NCBI RefSeq assembly: GCF_000835495.1
Contig: NW_015622543.1
Location: forward strand, 2,896,806-2,960,805
Direction of reading: 5' to 3'
Source of the DNA: Cladophialophora immunda
Lineage: Eukaryota > Ascomycota > Eurotiomycetes > Chaetothyriales > Herpotrichiellaceae
Length of the DNA: 64,000 bases
The translations under genes and the position numbers were made by a program. The notes under the pieces are model-generated. The model was given only the letters and a program-made list of their open reading frames with translations, ran no database searches and was not told the DNA's origin. Shown piece after piece: positions 1-11,442 of the stretch; positions within the stretch are counted from its first letter, which is position 1, and each line of letters opens with the position of its first letter.

Positions 1-324
1 GGCTGTGCGTTCACTCCATCCTATCGCTGGCTGATCGCCATTCGGACCATCGGGACCGACAGACAAATGCCAAAGAAATGTCCCTTTCCACAGCTTTCCG
101 TCCCTCGTTCCGATCACAAGAGTCATTCACGATTCCTGCCCAAAGGGATACTGTTGTTTTGAAGTTTTCCTACTCTTGACGCTACATCCCCCTACCTTGT
201 AGGCTGTAGCATTAGAATCGAAGCTGGTCTTGGTCAGTGCCACCAGTGCTATCTATAGGCAGAAGGTGTTGTTCCCTCAGTCCCTCTCTCCCTCCCGCGA
301 TCTTCTTTCCTTCTTCCCACTATG

Positions 325-363
325 TGTCCATGTCCATGTCCATGTCCATGTTCATGTTCCATG
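325..363. repeat. TGTCCA hexanucleotide repeat
   Basis: Four tandem TGTCCA units are followed by degenerate copies (TGTTCA, TGTTCCA). It is a simple microsatellite in non-coding DNA. Confidence 0.8.
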
Positions 364-593
364 TTTATATCTAGGTACATTTCCTCATCCACGGACGTGT
401 AAGCACGTCTCAAGATACAAAACCCCGAGGACAGGCGAGGCGGGGCAAGGCACGGTAAGGCTATGTAGGTGCGGCGGGGTGGGGACGCTGACACAAATAA
501 ATACAATGTGTCCCCGTCCTCTGTGACACGACGAGATATCGTCGTCTCTAATGGCACTGTAGTCCTAGAGACGGGTACGAAGGAGACAAATAG

Positions 594-640
594 AGAGAGC
601 AGAGAGCAGAGAGCAGAGAGCAGAGAGCAGAGAGCAGAGC
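594..640. repeat. AGAGAGC heptanucleotide repeat
   Basis: About six tandem copies of a 7-bp purine-rich unit (AGAGAGC), strictly polypurine apart from the single C. It lies in non-coding DNA downstream of the Rco1-like gene. Confidence 0.85.
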
Positions 641-735
641 TATGGCCCAATGGTCAATGCAAACCGAAACAGGTGGGCGCCCGTGTATGATATCTTGGAC
701 CAGATACGTACATAGATACATAGGTACTTGGTGTC

Positions 736-764
736 TCTCTGTCTGTCTGCCTGTCTGCCTGTCT
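736..764. repeat. CTGT/CTGC tetranucleotide repeat
   Basis: Interrupted CTGT/CTGC tetramers form a polypyrimidine-biased microsatellite. Confidence 0.7.
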
Positions 765-1460
765 CAGTCTCCTTCAGCCGCTTCTGCTCCTGCTGTGTCC
801 TGGCTCGTCGCAACAGTCACTCAATGGGAAAAAACACCGTTCCATCTAGAAGCCACAAGGCGCTTTTCCCGCCCTTGTCCCTGGTCTTTTAGTACATACG
901 ATACGAGTCTGGCCCGTCGATTCTTACTAACTACAACTAAAACCCCATCCTCCCCCTCCTCCTCCATCTTCCCTGCCGTACACATATGTCGCTGGACTGG
1001 ACCAGGAATACAGCATCAGTATCAGCATCGCCTTGAAACAATACAACACCATCTCGCGCCCCAATGCCTGCGTGTCACACTTTTGAAAAAAGCGAAATTG
1101 GTGCTAACGTATCACGATTCTCATCTGCCTTTGCTCGAGTCATACATTGGACCTGTGGACCAACTCGGCAGCCAGAAAATGCTTCAAAACTTTGACTCCA
1201 AAACAGGATTCCATATCCCAATTCCTCGTCTGAACGGGCTGTGATGTGTCTGGTTGCTGCAATAAAGCCTCCCCTGCTTTCAGTCTCGCATCTGACCACT
1301 CTGTAGATAGGGCTTTCCGTCTCTGCACACAATCTCTGGGGCCAAGTCTCACGCTTGAGTGGGTGCTGATGTTACGGTAGCGGCCTCGGGAGGTATCTGG
1401 TAACCTGGACTGTCGGTGGGTGCTTCAGACCTTGAGTTTCCAACCAAAGGAAGCATAGAG

Positions 1461-4400
1461 TCAAGGCGACGTCTCCATCCTGTCGATACTGTTCCGGTTT
1501 CCAAAACCCTGTGCTGCCGTATTCGTAGGGCCGTTATATCTTGCTGGGGTCTCAGTCCTCAGCGGAAAGAAGGCGTCGAGCCATCGCTGATCAGCTTCCT
1601 CCTTAGCTCGCCGTCGTGCTGCGGCCTCGTCGACCGGAGCTGGGCGAGCTTCTTCTTCTTCTTCTTCGTCGTCGTCGTCATCGTCGGATTCGATCTCGTG
1701 GACCTCGACAGTGTCGCCGTTCGTCATTTTAGGATTAGAAAGGTCATCCACAGAGGCCATGTGCAATGCTGGATCGATAGGCAGATCATCATCGGCAGAC
1801 GGTGGTGTCGAAGTTGGCAGCCTGTCCAATGGGAGTATTCGTAGGGTTGGATCAATATTGGGATCTTGGGTAGGAGGAAGCTCGTCGCCAGTGAAGCTGC
1901 CATCGAAAGACTCAGCATCCATGGATATCGAGCGTGAGGTATTCGTAGCGTGGCCCAAAAAGGCAAGTCTTCTGTTGATGAGCTCTTGCAATTCGAGGAG
2001 TTGATCAAGCTCGGTCTTTTCGACCGCGTTCACCACATCAGAGGGAGCTTCGCTAATCAGTTGATTAGTCAGTTCTGCCAACGCGTCTCCAGAGTAGCCG
2101 TCGATGCCCCTCTGTGACATCTCAGCCAGATTTAGGACGGTTTGCTGTTCTCGGATCGATCGTCTCCGCAAGGCGACGTTTGCTTTGGCCGTCTCAGTGA
2201 TGGCCAGAGCATTCGCACCCGTGAAGAAGTCGGGTTCTCGAATCTTGACGATAGTCTGCTGAGGCGGATGGTGAAGAACCGCACCATCAGGACGATATTT
2301 GCGGTTGCGTATCCGCTTGGGGGCGTCCATTTGTCTGGGGAAGGATTGATCCTCGTACCAGCTCTTTTTGACACGATCAATAAAATCCAGTCTGATACCC
2401 ATCTCTGGAATTCGGTAAATTTTGCCATGCATCTGGACTTCCTTCGTTTTGTCAAGTTCGGGCTCGTCTTTCATGAGATCGACCTCGATGATTCCGTTGT
2501 TTCGGAAGCCTCGAGTTACGCTGACATCGAGTGGTACCGCATTCTTCGGCTTGCGTAATCGAGGCACGCGACCGAGCTCCCCGGGAGCTTTCTCACTCTG
2601 CCGACCAACAGCCACCAGATCGTGTTCGACGTGGAGAGGACACCGCCATGATGCACCGGGTTTGTCACCCGGGCGGCGGCGCGGCGGCACTGCAAGAGGA
2701 GGATCTATACAATCCAAATGCCATCTCGCTGGGCAAAAGTCACAAGGAATGATGTCCCGGCCGTTAGCAGTCATATCGCAGCGGTAGCATCTGATGATGT
2801 GGCCTTTGCTGTCGCGAGTCTCCTTGTAATTGGGCTCCTCGATAAAGCCAGCTCGGTTCATCTTAGCCGTGTTGTTTTGGGTGCGGGGGAGGCCAACTTC
2901 TTCATACTCGCCCTCGTCTCCCGTTCGAACTCCCTCAAAGTAGTCGCGGATGTCGGAAGGAAGTGTGTAGGCTTTCGGGATAATATCGTCGACGCGGCGA
3001 ATCACCATGCCAAAAAGCCCGGATGGATGAGGGACCTGCTTCGTTCGCCGGCCAACACATCGCGGACAGAACCATTCACCTTCGACCTCTTCATCCGGAT
3101 TCAGGGGCGGCTCCAAGCAGGCATGATGGAAAGAATTCGTACAGCCATCACAGCAAAGAAGCTTCCCTTCGCCACCGCACGAAGCGCAGAACTCGTCGTT
3201 ATCCTGAAAAATCAAGTCAGTAATTGATAGGTGCAACATCAATCACTATGACCGGTGGGGAGGTCGACAACAAAGACAGATCAAGAAATCTCGAAGCAAC
3301 GGAGAAGCAGGCAACGGAAAGTGGGCAGGAACTCGGGATCAAGGAAAAAGAAAGGCCCCAAAGAATGATGAGGACGGGATTAGAAGGGGGAGTCAAGGTG
3401 GTAAGGGGGGATCGCAGGCTGGAGCCAATCGTGGCAGGACTCGAGCCTGGTGTGGCCGGGGGGGAAAAGGAAGAAAAATTGGGTTGGGCTGCCCAGGGCT
3501 TGTCTCGTACCTCTGCGCCTGAATCCGCTCCATTCAAATTGCCGATCCCAGCATCACGCCTAGGCCCCGCACGTGCAATTCCTGCCGTGATTCCGCCATT
3601 CTTGGGCTTGTTGGGCCTATAAGTCCAAAGTCAGCCAAGATATCCCAAGGCGCATATCGAAGAGCGATGAGACGGTTTCCCCAGTGGCAGTCTTCCCAGA
3701 CAGGTCGGTGGGAGCCTGGCATGGGAGCCCTGACCCCCCGGATTATCTCAACAACATCCACCGCCCCCAAATTATCTCACTCAAAGCGCTGCATAAGGGA
3801 TTATAGAGATCAGAGGGCTATACGTACGATACCATAACCCGCGCAGATTTGCGTGTTTTCTGTGCCGGGTGAAGCCTGGTCGACCTTGGGGTCGCACCCC
3901 GGGGGTGAGCGTTTGCCACACCCGGCGGCGGTGGTGGTACAAGCAGCGGACCAGGAGAGGATGAATCGGGCGTCGTATCCTCGAAATCATCAACGTCCAG
4001 CTCATCGTATCTTCTCTTGCGACCGGTTCCGTTGGCCAAGGTGTTTTCAGGCGGAGCCTGAGCGCTCACGGGAGACGTCAATGTGGCGGTGGGAACGACC
4101 AGGCGGTTTGGATGAATGACGGGAGGAGGAGGATTGTCGATAGATGTGGGTCGCACTGGATGGCTGTGGACAGGATCGCGTTCGTGGCTCTCGGGTCGAG
4201 GAATGGTGTTGTAATCATGGAAGCTATCATCCAGATAAAGCCGCTTCCGTCTAGAAAGCTCATCAATGTCGAACTCGGTTTCTTCCCGCGATTTTTTGAA
4301 CTTTTTGTTGGAGCTCGTCCTGGACGAAGTTGCAACTTCTGGAAAGGATTGTTTGGGAGCAGCGTGAGAAGGGAGAGTGGTGGCACTGGCAGCTGAACGG

Positions 4401-5704
4401 AGTCTGTTGCCAGCTGCCGCCCGGCTTGCGGCTTGGCGCTGTCCAGCTGATCTGGATCGGCCACCCCCTGCCGGCTCGTCACCATGTGGCTCCCAGGGAG
4501 GTGGGATTTCATCAGGGATCGAGGGAGCCGATGAAAGCGACGAGATGGTAGACACGCTGCCCGATCTTTTCCGCTTGTGCGGTGACGAATTGGAGGCGTG
4601 GTGGATAGATTTTCCGCCGGGTTCAGCGACGTCCACAGAGCGCAAAATTGTAGACGGCGACACTGGCGCTTCTTCAGAGCCATATGCAGCTGCAGCGCGA
4701 GGAAGGTTGAAGTAGAGGTTGATTCTGCGAGGCCGCTCTTCGGAATACAAGGGTGCGTTGGCGTCTGAGTGGTGAGGCTTCGGTGAGCGGTCTCGGTGTT
4801 CAGGGGAGGCAAGGTCGTTGAATATTTGAGGAGAATGTTGATATGGGCTCGCAGACATCTGACTTTCTCTCCTATGCTGCTTGACGCCCGACTTGATGTA
4901 GCGCTTGAAAATTTTAAACTGCTCGGAGGAGGGAGATTTGTTGACCAAGGCCTCCAACACATTCCACAACTCAGGGTTCAGCTGAGCATCGTCGCAGATT
5001 CTTTGAAGCCCACGTACCAGATCTGGCGTGTTCTTCTGATGCGCCTCCTGTACAGCACGGTCGATATGGGTGCGAAGACGGTCTTGCCGTAGTTGCTGCT
5101 GAATTGATAACGGTTTGGGCGAAACATGGGTGGTCGGCGTCAATGACAACGTGGCGGGAGACGGCGACACCGTTGTTGCTTGTGGCATCTCTGCAATATC
5201 TCTCCGAGGAGGCCGACCACGCGGGGGACTGGAAATGACGATTGTATCAGATGGCGGTGGATGGTTTGGTGGTATATCGGACAATATTTCAGGCTGCTCG
5301 GCCTCAATTGTCGCTGTTGTGACTGCCACGTCCTCCTCCAACGGGGAAGCAGAGTCCACCTTTTCAGGTTCTGCCACAGGAGTGACAACCTCCTCCACCT
5401 GTGCGGGAGCTGGTCGTGGCGAGGGGCGAACATAGTTCAATTTGAGCTTTTGTAGCAGTCGTTGAGAAGGCGCCGTCCCCAGGGGCTGCATGTTCTCGAG
5501 CACACCCACCCTCTCAAGACCTTTTGTGTCTTCAAAGCTGGGGACCGCAGGGCGCACAGTCGGCTCAATCCACTTGTCCAGACTCGTCTGTTGACCATTT
5601 CTTGTCAAGAGATCCTCGGCGGGCTTTGGTGCAGCCTCTTTTTCCCCAAAAGTTGCGGGACTCGAGTAGCGGCTCGACCTGTGCCGCAACGATCTGGTGG
5701 CCAT
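1461..5704 (-). CDS. rco1: Rco1-like double-PHD protein (Rpd3S histone deacetylase subunit)
   Basis: Three exons by splice signals and phase: 5704-3828, 3616-3511 and 3203-1461, giving 1241 residues. Donors are GTACGT and GTACGA, and the acceptors TATAG and TTCAG join in frame. PHD finger 1 begins just after the last junction (about residues 662-712, C4HC3 with CASC, CCDGC and WFCPRC). A second, atypical PHD follows at about 798-860 (CYRC, CDFC, WHLDC, CPLH). The long N-terminal half is Ser/Pro-rich and probably disordered, and an Asp/Glu run lies near the C-terminus. This PHD pair on a large fungal nuclear protein is the signature of Rco1/S. pombe Cph2, which guides Rpd3S to methylated H3K36 in transcribed genes. 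It is larger than yeast Rco1 (684 aa), as is usual in filamentous fungi. The function is assigned by family resemblance. Confidence 0.85.
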
Positions 5705-6764
5705 CCTGCCTTCTTTTCTCCGCGCCGCACGCGCCGACTGCTTGAGAATTAGTTCAGGGACGTGTCACAAGGTGCAAGACGAAGACTTACTGTAGCCTTG
5801 GATGCGGCTCAGCGGGCAGAGGGCGCAGGCTGTGACGAGGTGCGAGAAGGAGGGAGTTAATGGCGCATGGTGTTGTGGTTCCGCAAACGAGGAAATGCCA
5901 GAATCCAGTGGTGACAAAAGAATCGGGCAAGGGGCACTTAGCCTTAGCCTACTAGCCCACCGCCCAGCTGCACCCAGCTGCCCCCAGTGCACCCAACCAG
6001 CCTGCGCAGGGTTGCAGCTTTTGCCCAGTCGCCCGCCTGCCTCCGCAGCGGCGACCACTCGGCTTCCCTGGCTCCCCTAAACCTGTTGAACCCCCCAAGG
6101 CTGAGAGCTCCCTGTTTTGAGAGAATCCCTTTTTCTCTTCCTTTCCCTGTTTGCTGTGGACCTCAGAGTATTACCTCGCACCCACTTGTCCCAGAGATGT
6201 TGTAGGAACACACTCGCGACCGGTCACAGGCCTCTTAGATTTGTTTAGCTGAAGACAAGTCATCCATATACCACTTCTTGACATGATCTTAGGCAACAAT
6301 CACTGTGTTCATCATGACGTGGCGACTTGTACAGCGCTGCCTCCCTGGCTTTTGCCCCTCTTCATCTACAGCCTAATGGGAGAGCCCCGTTAGTACGAGA
6401 ACCCCTGGCAGAATCACATAAAATCATGCTTGCAACGGTTCTCTCGTTCATTGCTCTCTGGGTAGTCCTATTTTTCTGCTCATTTTCCATTCATTTTCAT
6501 TGCCTCATTGCGTTGCGGCCACCAGAGCGGCGGTGATAAGCACCATACATGTGCTCTCCTTCCTGAGGTCCTCCAACGGTCCTGAAACACGCTTCTTCTC
6601 GGTTGTGAGCATTGGTCGCGTCAGATACCCAACCAGCTCTCATGCATCTCTGTGGAACGTCAAAGGCGACTTTCCCAGCGGCCCATTGACCTCGTTGCCC
6701 AATGACTCTTATGTCTGCCCAACCAGCTAAGAGCTTTCGGTGGCTTTTGGTGAGGACGAGCTGT
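5705..6764. other. Intergenic region upstream of the Rco1-like gene
   Basis: Promoter-side flank of the Rco1-like gene and 3' flank of the Ebp1-like gene (both minus strand). It is C/T-rich near 5950-6170. No gene or RNA was recognised. Confidence 0.6.
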
Positions 6765-8251
6765 TCATTCTTCGTCGCTATCATCATCGTCGTCGTCGTC
6801 GTCGTCTTCAGTAGTGGCGGCGGCCGCGGCCTTCTTGGCTGGCTTCTTCTTTTTCTTCTTGTTCTTGCTCTTGGAGCCAGTGGACTTACTGAGCGGTCGC
6901 TCGAGAATCGATAGAACTTCTTCATCTTCGATCTTCTTGTCCGACTTGACGGCTTCCAGATCTAGCGGAGGCGGGGCTGCTAGGCGTGTAAGGCCATTCT
7001 TTGTGATTGCTGCAAGAAAGACCCAGACAGTCAGCATGATGCGTCAAAATCAAACGCAGGATCATTCAACTTACCAATAGTGGTGAACAGCCGCGAGACC
7101 GGAGAACCATCCGCCTCTGCGGCTGGCTTGTATTCACGTAGAACTCCAGATCTGATGCACTCAACCACGCCGACCTTGCCGGCTCGCTCGTCATCCAGCT
7201 GGCGTAAGCTAAACGGGAAGGTGCCGAATTTCTTGACGATTTCGGAGAGAACCTGTCTCGAGCTCGGCCGCTTCAAGCCGTACGTCGTAGTGGTCCGCCT
7301 CAGCAGAGTAGATCGCTTGTCCAGCTCCTTGACCTTGCCAGATCCCAGACTCATGCCCATCTCGACTCCCCAGACCTCGCCGACGTCCGCTGAGCCTTCA
7401 CCCTTGGCACCATCAGCAGGAGACAGGATGATCTTCTTCTTGCCTTCGATCTCATTTTTCTCAAACAGCCACGAGGTTGTGTGCTGGACGACGTGGACGT
7501 CGTAGGCTTTTGCGACCTTCTCAACCAGCGAGATGATTTTGGTCTGTGTAGGCGGCTTTTCGGCGGCAGCCTTCTTCTTCTCTTCCTCGGTGCCGCTCAC
7601 CAACAGCCCCGGGGGCACCATGAGTCGGAGCAGGAGCTCATTGGCATAGTATGTAGCGAGCAGCAAGTCTGCCTCTCTGCCCGTGATCTCTGCCTTCTTG
7701 CCCTTCTCTTGTGGCACTACAACAGTGTCTCCGACAATTGCACCATACCCATCAATCTGTGCTCCCAACTGAATCTTGACCATCTCACCAGCCTTGATGG
7801 TCATGGCGGCGTCATCGGCGTCGGAGACCAGAGGGGTGAAAGGGGTGACATGGGCGCTAGGGGATATTGTGCAAGGGGTCGCAATTCCTTTGTTGATGGA
7901 CTTTCCTTTGTAGACTGCAGAGGTGTGCATGTTAGATCACAATGTGTGGAGGAAGTGGTGTCCGCAGTCATAGTTGAGAATGCATCACCAACTTGTGACG
8001 CGAGAGAGAAGCCTCACCTTTGCTGAGCTCGGCCTCGAGAAGTTCGTCCCCCTTGATGCACAGGTCAACAATCTTTGCGCCTTCAACCAGCCATTTGGAC
8101 ACCTCCTCGAGGACTTTGTGGCTGATTGTCGCGGCGGTCTTGTACCTGAGCCTAACGTCAGTAAAATGCAGATCTACCCGTCGATGGTGCACATTTACTT
8201 GGTGAGGTTGTCTGGGTTGTTAATCCCTTCTGCTACTGCTGCATCGGCCAT
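6765..8251 (-). CDS. Ebp1/PA2G4-like protein (S. pombe Cdb4 family)
   Basis: Four exons: 8251-8199, 8145-8018, 7914-7075 and 7009-6765, all joining in phase, giving 421 residues. The start ATG opens MADAAVAEGI. The body has the creatinase/M24 'pita-bread' fold signature of proliferation-associated 2G4: LTKYKTAATISHKV, then KGKSINKGIATP, then GEMVKIQLGAQIDGYGA. This family is related to methionine aminopeptidase 2 but has lost the metal ligands, so it is not expected to be a peptidase. Members bind ribosomes and structured RNA, and S. pombe Cdb4 binds curved DNA. The C-terminus carries a Lys-rich stretch followed by an Ala run and an Asp/Glu tail, the usual nucleic-acid-binding tail of Ebp1 but more extreme here. 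It sits in tandem with Snf5, which is on the same strand. Confidence 0.9.
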
Positions 8252-9080
8252 TTTGAGCAAGCAGGGTCGTCCAAAAAGATCACAGGTGAAGTTACTAGCA
8301 TTCAACCCTTTTGAAGGGGATATTTAACGTAGTAGTTGGATAGTGGGGTGCGATGTGAATTTCCATTGTGTGGATGCGGGGATGCAAAGCTACCTATAGC
8401 GAGGCAGCAATGCTTTGACTGAGTCTTCCAAGATCACACGACCAGGGGAATGCCCTTCCTTCCACGACAGCTATAGTCAGTGACAGAACGATTTTCTATA
8501 ATTCGAAGTATTCAAATTGATAAGGCAGCCCGTTGAGAAACAGCATCCAAGGTTTCTCTAAATCTACAGTACCGCTGCACTCTCGCCGCGCATATCGCAG
8601 GACAGAACAGAAGTAACTTATGGAATGTCTTTGAATGCACATCCAACGGCTTGCTTCACAAAGTCTCTATCATCGCGTAGCTTCGTTTCTTTGTCCCTAG
8701 TTCCGACAATGGTCTTCCCGCGCCCAGTCAGCCTCAGGTATCACTTTAACAGGGATGCGCCGGCTATTTCCGATCAGTATGAGGATGCAGTCTGCAGACC
8801 TCTGATCAAAATCTTAACAGCATGGCAATGTGGTGCTGCCTCGAAGCATCACCCTCGTTTCTGTGTACTGCTTCCTCGGTGTTGAATTCCTCGACTTCGA
8901 GGAAGCGTCCAACGAACAGAATGTGTGTAACCAAAAGGGAGTGACGTGCTCCACGTGACCTCAGCCTCGTAGCAGGGAAAGTTTCGTAGAGTGCTTAGGT
9001 TTGGGTGCACTTAGATATGATGTGTCAGGGTTGGACCATTTGAAGCCGCGTGTGATGCAATAATAAATGTTGTGAGTAGA
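8252..9080. other. Intergenic region, Snf5 3' flank to Ebp1-like promoter
   Basis: About 830 bp between two minus-strand genes. A CACGTG E-box lies near 8953. An 86-codon open frame at 8625-8885 has no recognisable feature. No gene is supported. Confidence 0.6.
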
Positions 9081-11442
9081 TCATGATCCCTTCGCTAGCC
9101 GATCGTCCACATTGGATCTGTGGATGCGGTTCTTGAGATGAGACTCAAAATTTGTAGCGCTGAGACCTTCGCCAGGTAGGTAGACTTTGCCCTGTGGATC
9201 ACGGTCAGTTCCTATCAATGCTGGGATTCCAAATGAAAATGGCTGCTCGACAGACAAGAGAGACTACCAAACGGTGAGGGAACATACAAGACAGTCAGAG
9301 CATCTGATACGTGGGACGTATTTATGCGGAAAAGAGTGATTCGTCTCGTTGGGGGCAACAAGCTTCTGAGTCTTTGGGTCAATCGCTGTGTGCTTCATGA
9401 GAGCCTCGAAGCGGTCATTGGGGTACGTCTTCCGCAATCGTTCTAGATCTCGAAGAAGCCAGTCAGGCGGCGGGGGCTAGGGGAGAGAATGTAAGTACAA
9501 ATCCAAGTCTAGCGGAGGTGAGGGAACTTACGGGAGGATTGATCGGACTCGGCGTTGCATCAACGGCACCTGGGATATCTGCAGCTGCTGGGACTGGTGA
9601 TGGCGGAGGCGGCATGCCTGCGAGATTCAACGGAGCTGCGGAAACAGATCGGGAGTGGCTGCCAGGTCGTGGGCTGCCTTGATTCGACATATTAGAGACA
9701 TGAGCCGCCCTGTCCTTGGCTCGTTGGGATCGCATCCACTCTCGAAGCTTAGCTTTTCCCACTTTCAATACCACAATCAGTTTGCCCGAAGTAGATTCTT
9801 CGTCGCTCTCTTCCTTGTAGTCCCTCTTCCTAGCAGAAGCTCGGCCATCGTGATGTGTAGGCGCAATCGACTCCGGTGTTGCAGATCTCACCGATGCAAA
9901 GCCGCTCAGATTCGATCTGATGCCAGCGGTGGCCGACAGCGCGGCATTCCTAATACCTCTAGTACGGGCAGTGCCTTGTTGTAACAAGTGAGTCGGAATA
10001 GCTGGTGAATCAGGTGCCGAATCTTCACTATCTGATTCGTCGGAATCTTCGAACCCGTCTCGCTGCCCGCGTGCTGACTTCCGGCTCGCCTTGGTAATTC
10101 TGAATATTCGACTCTCCTCCATGCTCAGAGCAGCCCCGGGAATGACAGATGAAACAATAAGCGACCGGATTGTGCGTTGGCGGTCCTTGAGATCTGGTAA
10201 AGCAGGACCCCCACGACGATTCGTTGAACGTTTCTGCCGCCTCTGTTCACGAGATATGGAGAGCTCAGTCCGCTCCAGGTCCGCTTCGTTGAGTTCGTAC
10301 AGATATGGTCCATAGTCCTTGGCTGCTTGATAAGGACGAAACGTGGTTGGGAAAGGTGATGGCAAGAGGTTTTCTCTCAGGTCCGGATCTTCTATCAGCC
10401 GGCCATCGAATGGGTGTCCCGTAATGTGTAAGGATTTCGAAAACAATTGACATTGCTCACGTATGGAGTGTGCAATCGCAGTGGTGAACTCTCCAGCTAG
10501 GGATAAATCGGTCGTCATTTGCCGTGCAAACTCTTCGGGAGAGTTGAATGGATTGTTGATTTCCCACTCGAACTGGTCGATGAGTGTGTTTTGGCCTATA
10601 GTGATGTTGAGCTTGACCAAAATACGCATTTCATCATTTTTATAGGCAAAGTATGGCAGGGACGGCTCCCACGACTCGTCATCTGCATAGATCTGAGGAC
10701 AATAGTCGATTATCTGCTCGCGCATATGGGTTGCGACCGCTTGAACGAGGGGCCGACAGTTCTGAACTTCGAGGCCGAAGTCTTCGACCAACTTCTCGGC
10801 GAAATAGTCAACGGAGGTCGTTCGGTCGTGGAGGTTCCAGGTGAAGGTATCCCGCAATTTGATTTTGCCCCAGTCGATGTCAAGCCGGATGGGCACCAGC
10901 TCTTCGCTTTGTTCCGCTTGGATGCTGAGCTCTTTCCGTGACACTCGAGGTGGTAAGGTCTTTTTCTTGCCGGGTCTTCTTTGACGTGGATATACTATGG
11001 GATCGCGGAGATTCTTTTCGTCTGTCCTGGGATTGCCATACCCCGCGTAGCCGTACCCAAAGACAGAGCCAGGGTCATGGTCCCGACGTTGTCGGAGGCT
11101 CTGATACAACGCTAGTTCTTGTTTTTTCTCTAGTGAGAGCAATGGATGGGCTAGCTGTTCTGCGTAGAGGGCCTTGTAGTGGTACTCATGGTCGACATAG
11201 ACAGCTGCTTGGATACGATCTATCGGGGTTTCGCGCTTGCGCTTTCGATTGGCGTTGGGGCTGCCATCGTGGCCATTGGCCTCGGTCGACGAATCTTTCC
11301 TCACGACGTCAATGCCAGACGCGGCGAGGATCTCTTTTGCCCTCTCTTTGCCTTGCGCGATCGACTCTTCGGTGCTGGGTGCTGAGGGGGCCGGTTCAGC
11401 AGGCGCGGCGACCGCATTTCCACCGTCTGGGGTATCGCTCAT
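9081..11442 (-). CDS. snf5: SNF5/SMARCB1 family chromatin-remodelling subunit
   Basis: Three exons: 11442-9532, 9476-9288 and 9191-9081, joining in phase 0, giving 736 residues. Two SNF5 repeats are visible. The first begins at about residue 180 ([20 protein letters not shown]), the second at about 270 ([12 protein letters not shown], with FEWEINN). A basic segment follows ([16 protein letters not shown], then [10 protein letters not shown]), as in fungal Snf5. The last two small exons restore the C-terminal finger (IRCSDC, then HLKNRIHR), a GATA-like C2/H2 element found in ascomycete Snf5, so the spliced model is preferred to stopping at the end of the first exon. SNF5 is a core scaffold of SWI/SNF and contacts the nucleosome. 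The paralogous RSC subunit Sfh1 is the main alternative. Confidence 0.88.

Larger units (their letters stand above)
1..1460. other. Intergenic / 3' flank with microsatellites
   Basis: This is the downstream flank of the Rco1-like gene. It holds three short tandem repeats (listed separately). An ATG-initiated open frame of 200 codons (642-1244, plus strand) runs through the tetranucleotide repeat, has no recognisable domain and is probably chance. No gene is supported. Confidence 0.6.

Noticed and set aside
642..1244. 200-codon ATG frame in the 5' flank
   Set aside because: It runs through a tetranucleotide microsatellite and has no domain or splice logic; most likely chance.
3224..3622. 132-codon plus-strand open frame inside the Rco1-like gene
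   Set aside because: It covers the 307-nt intron and small exon 2 of the minus-strand gene in antisense and has no domain.
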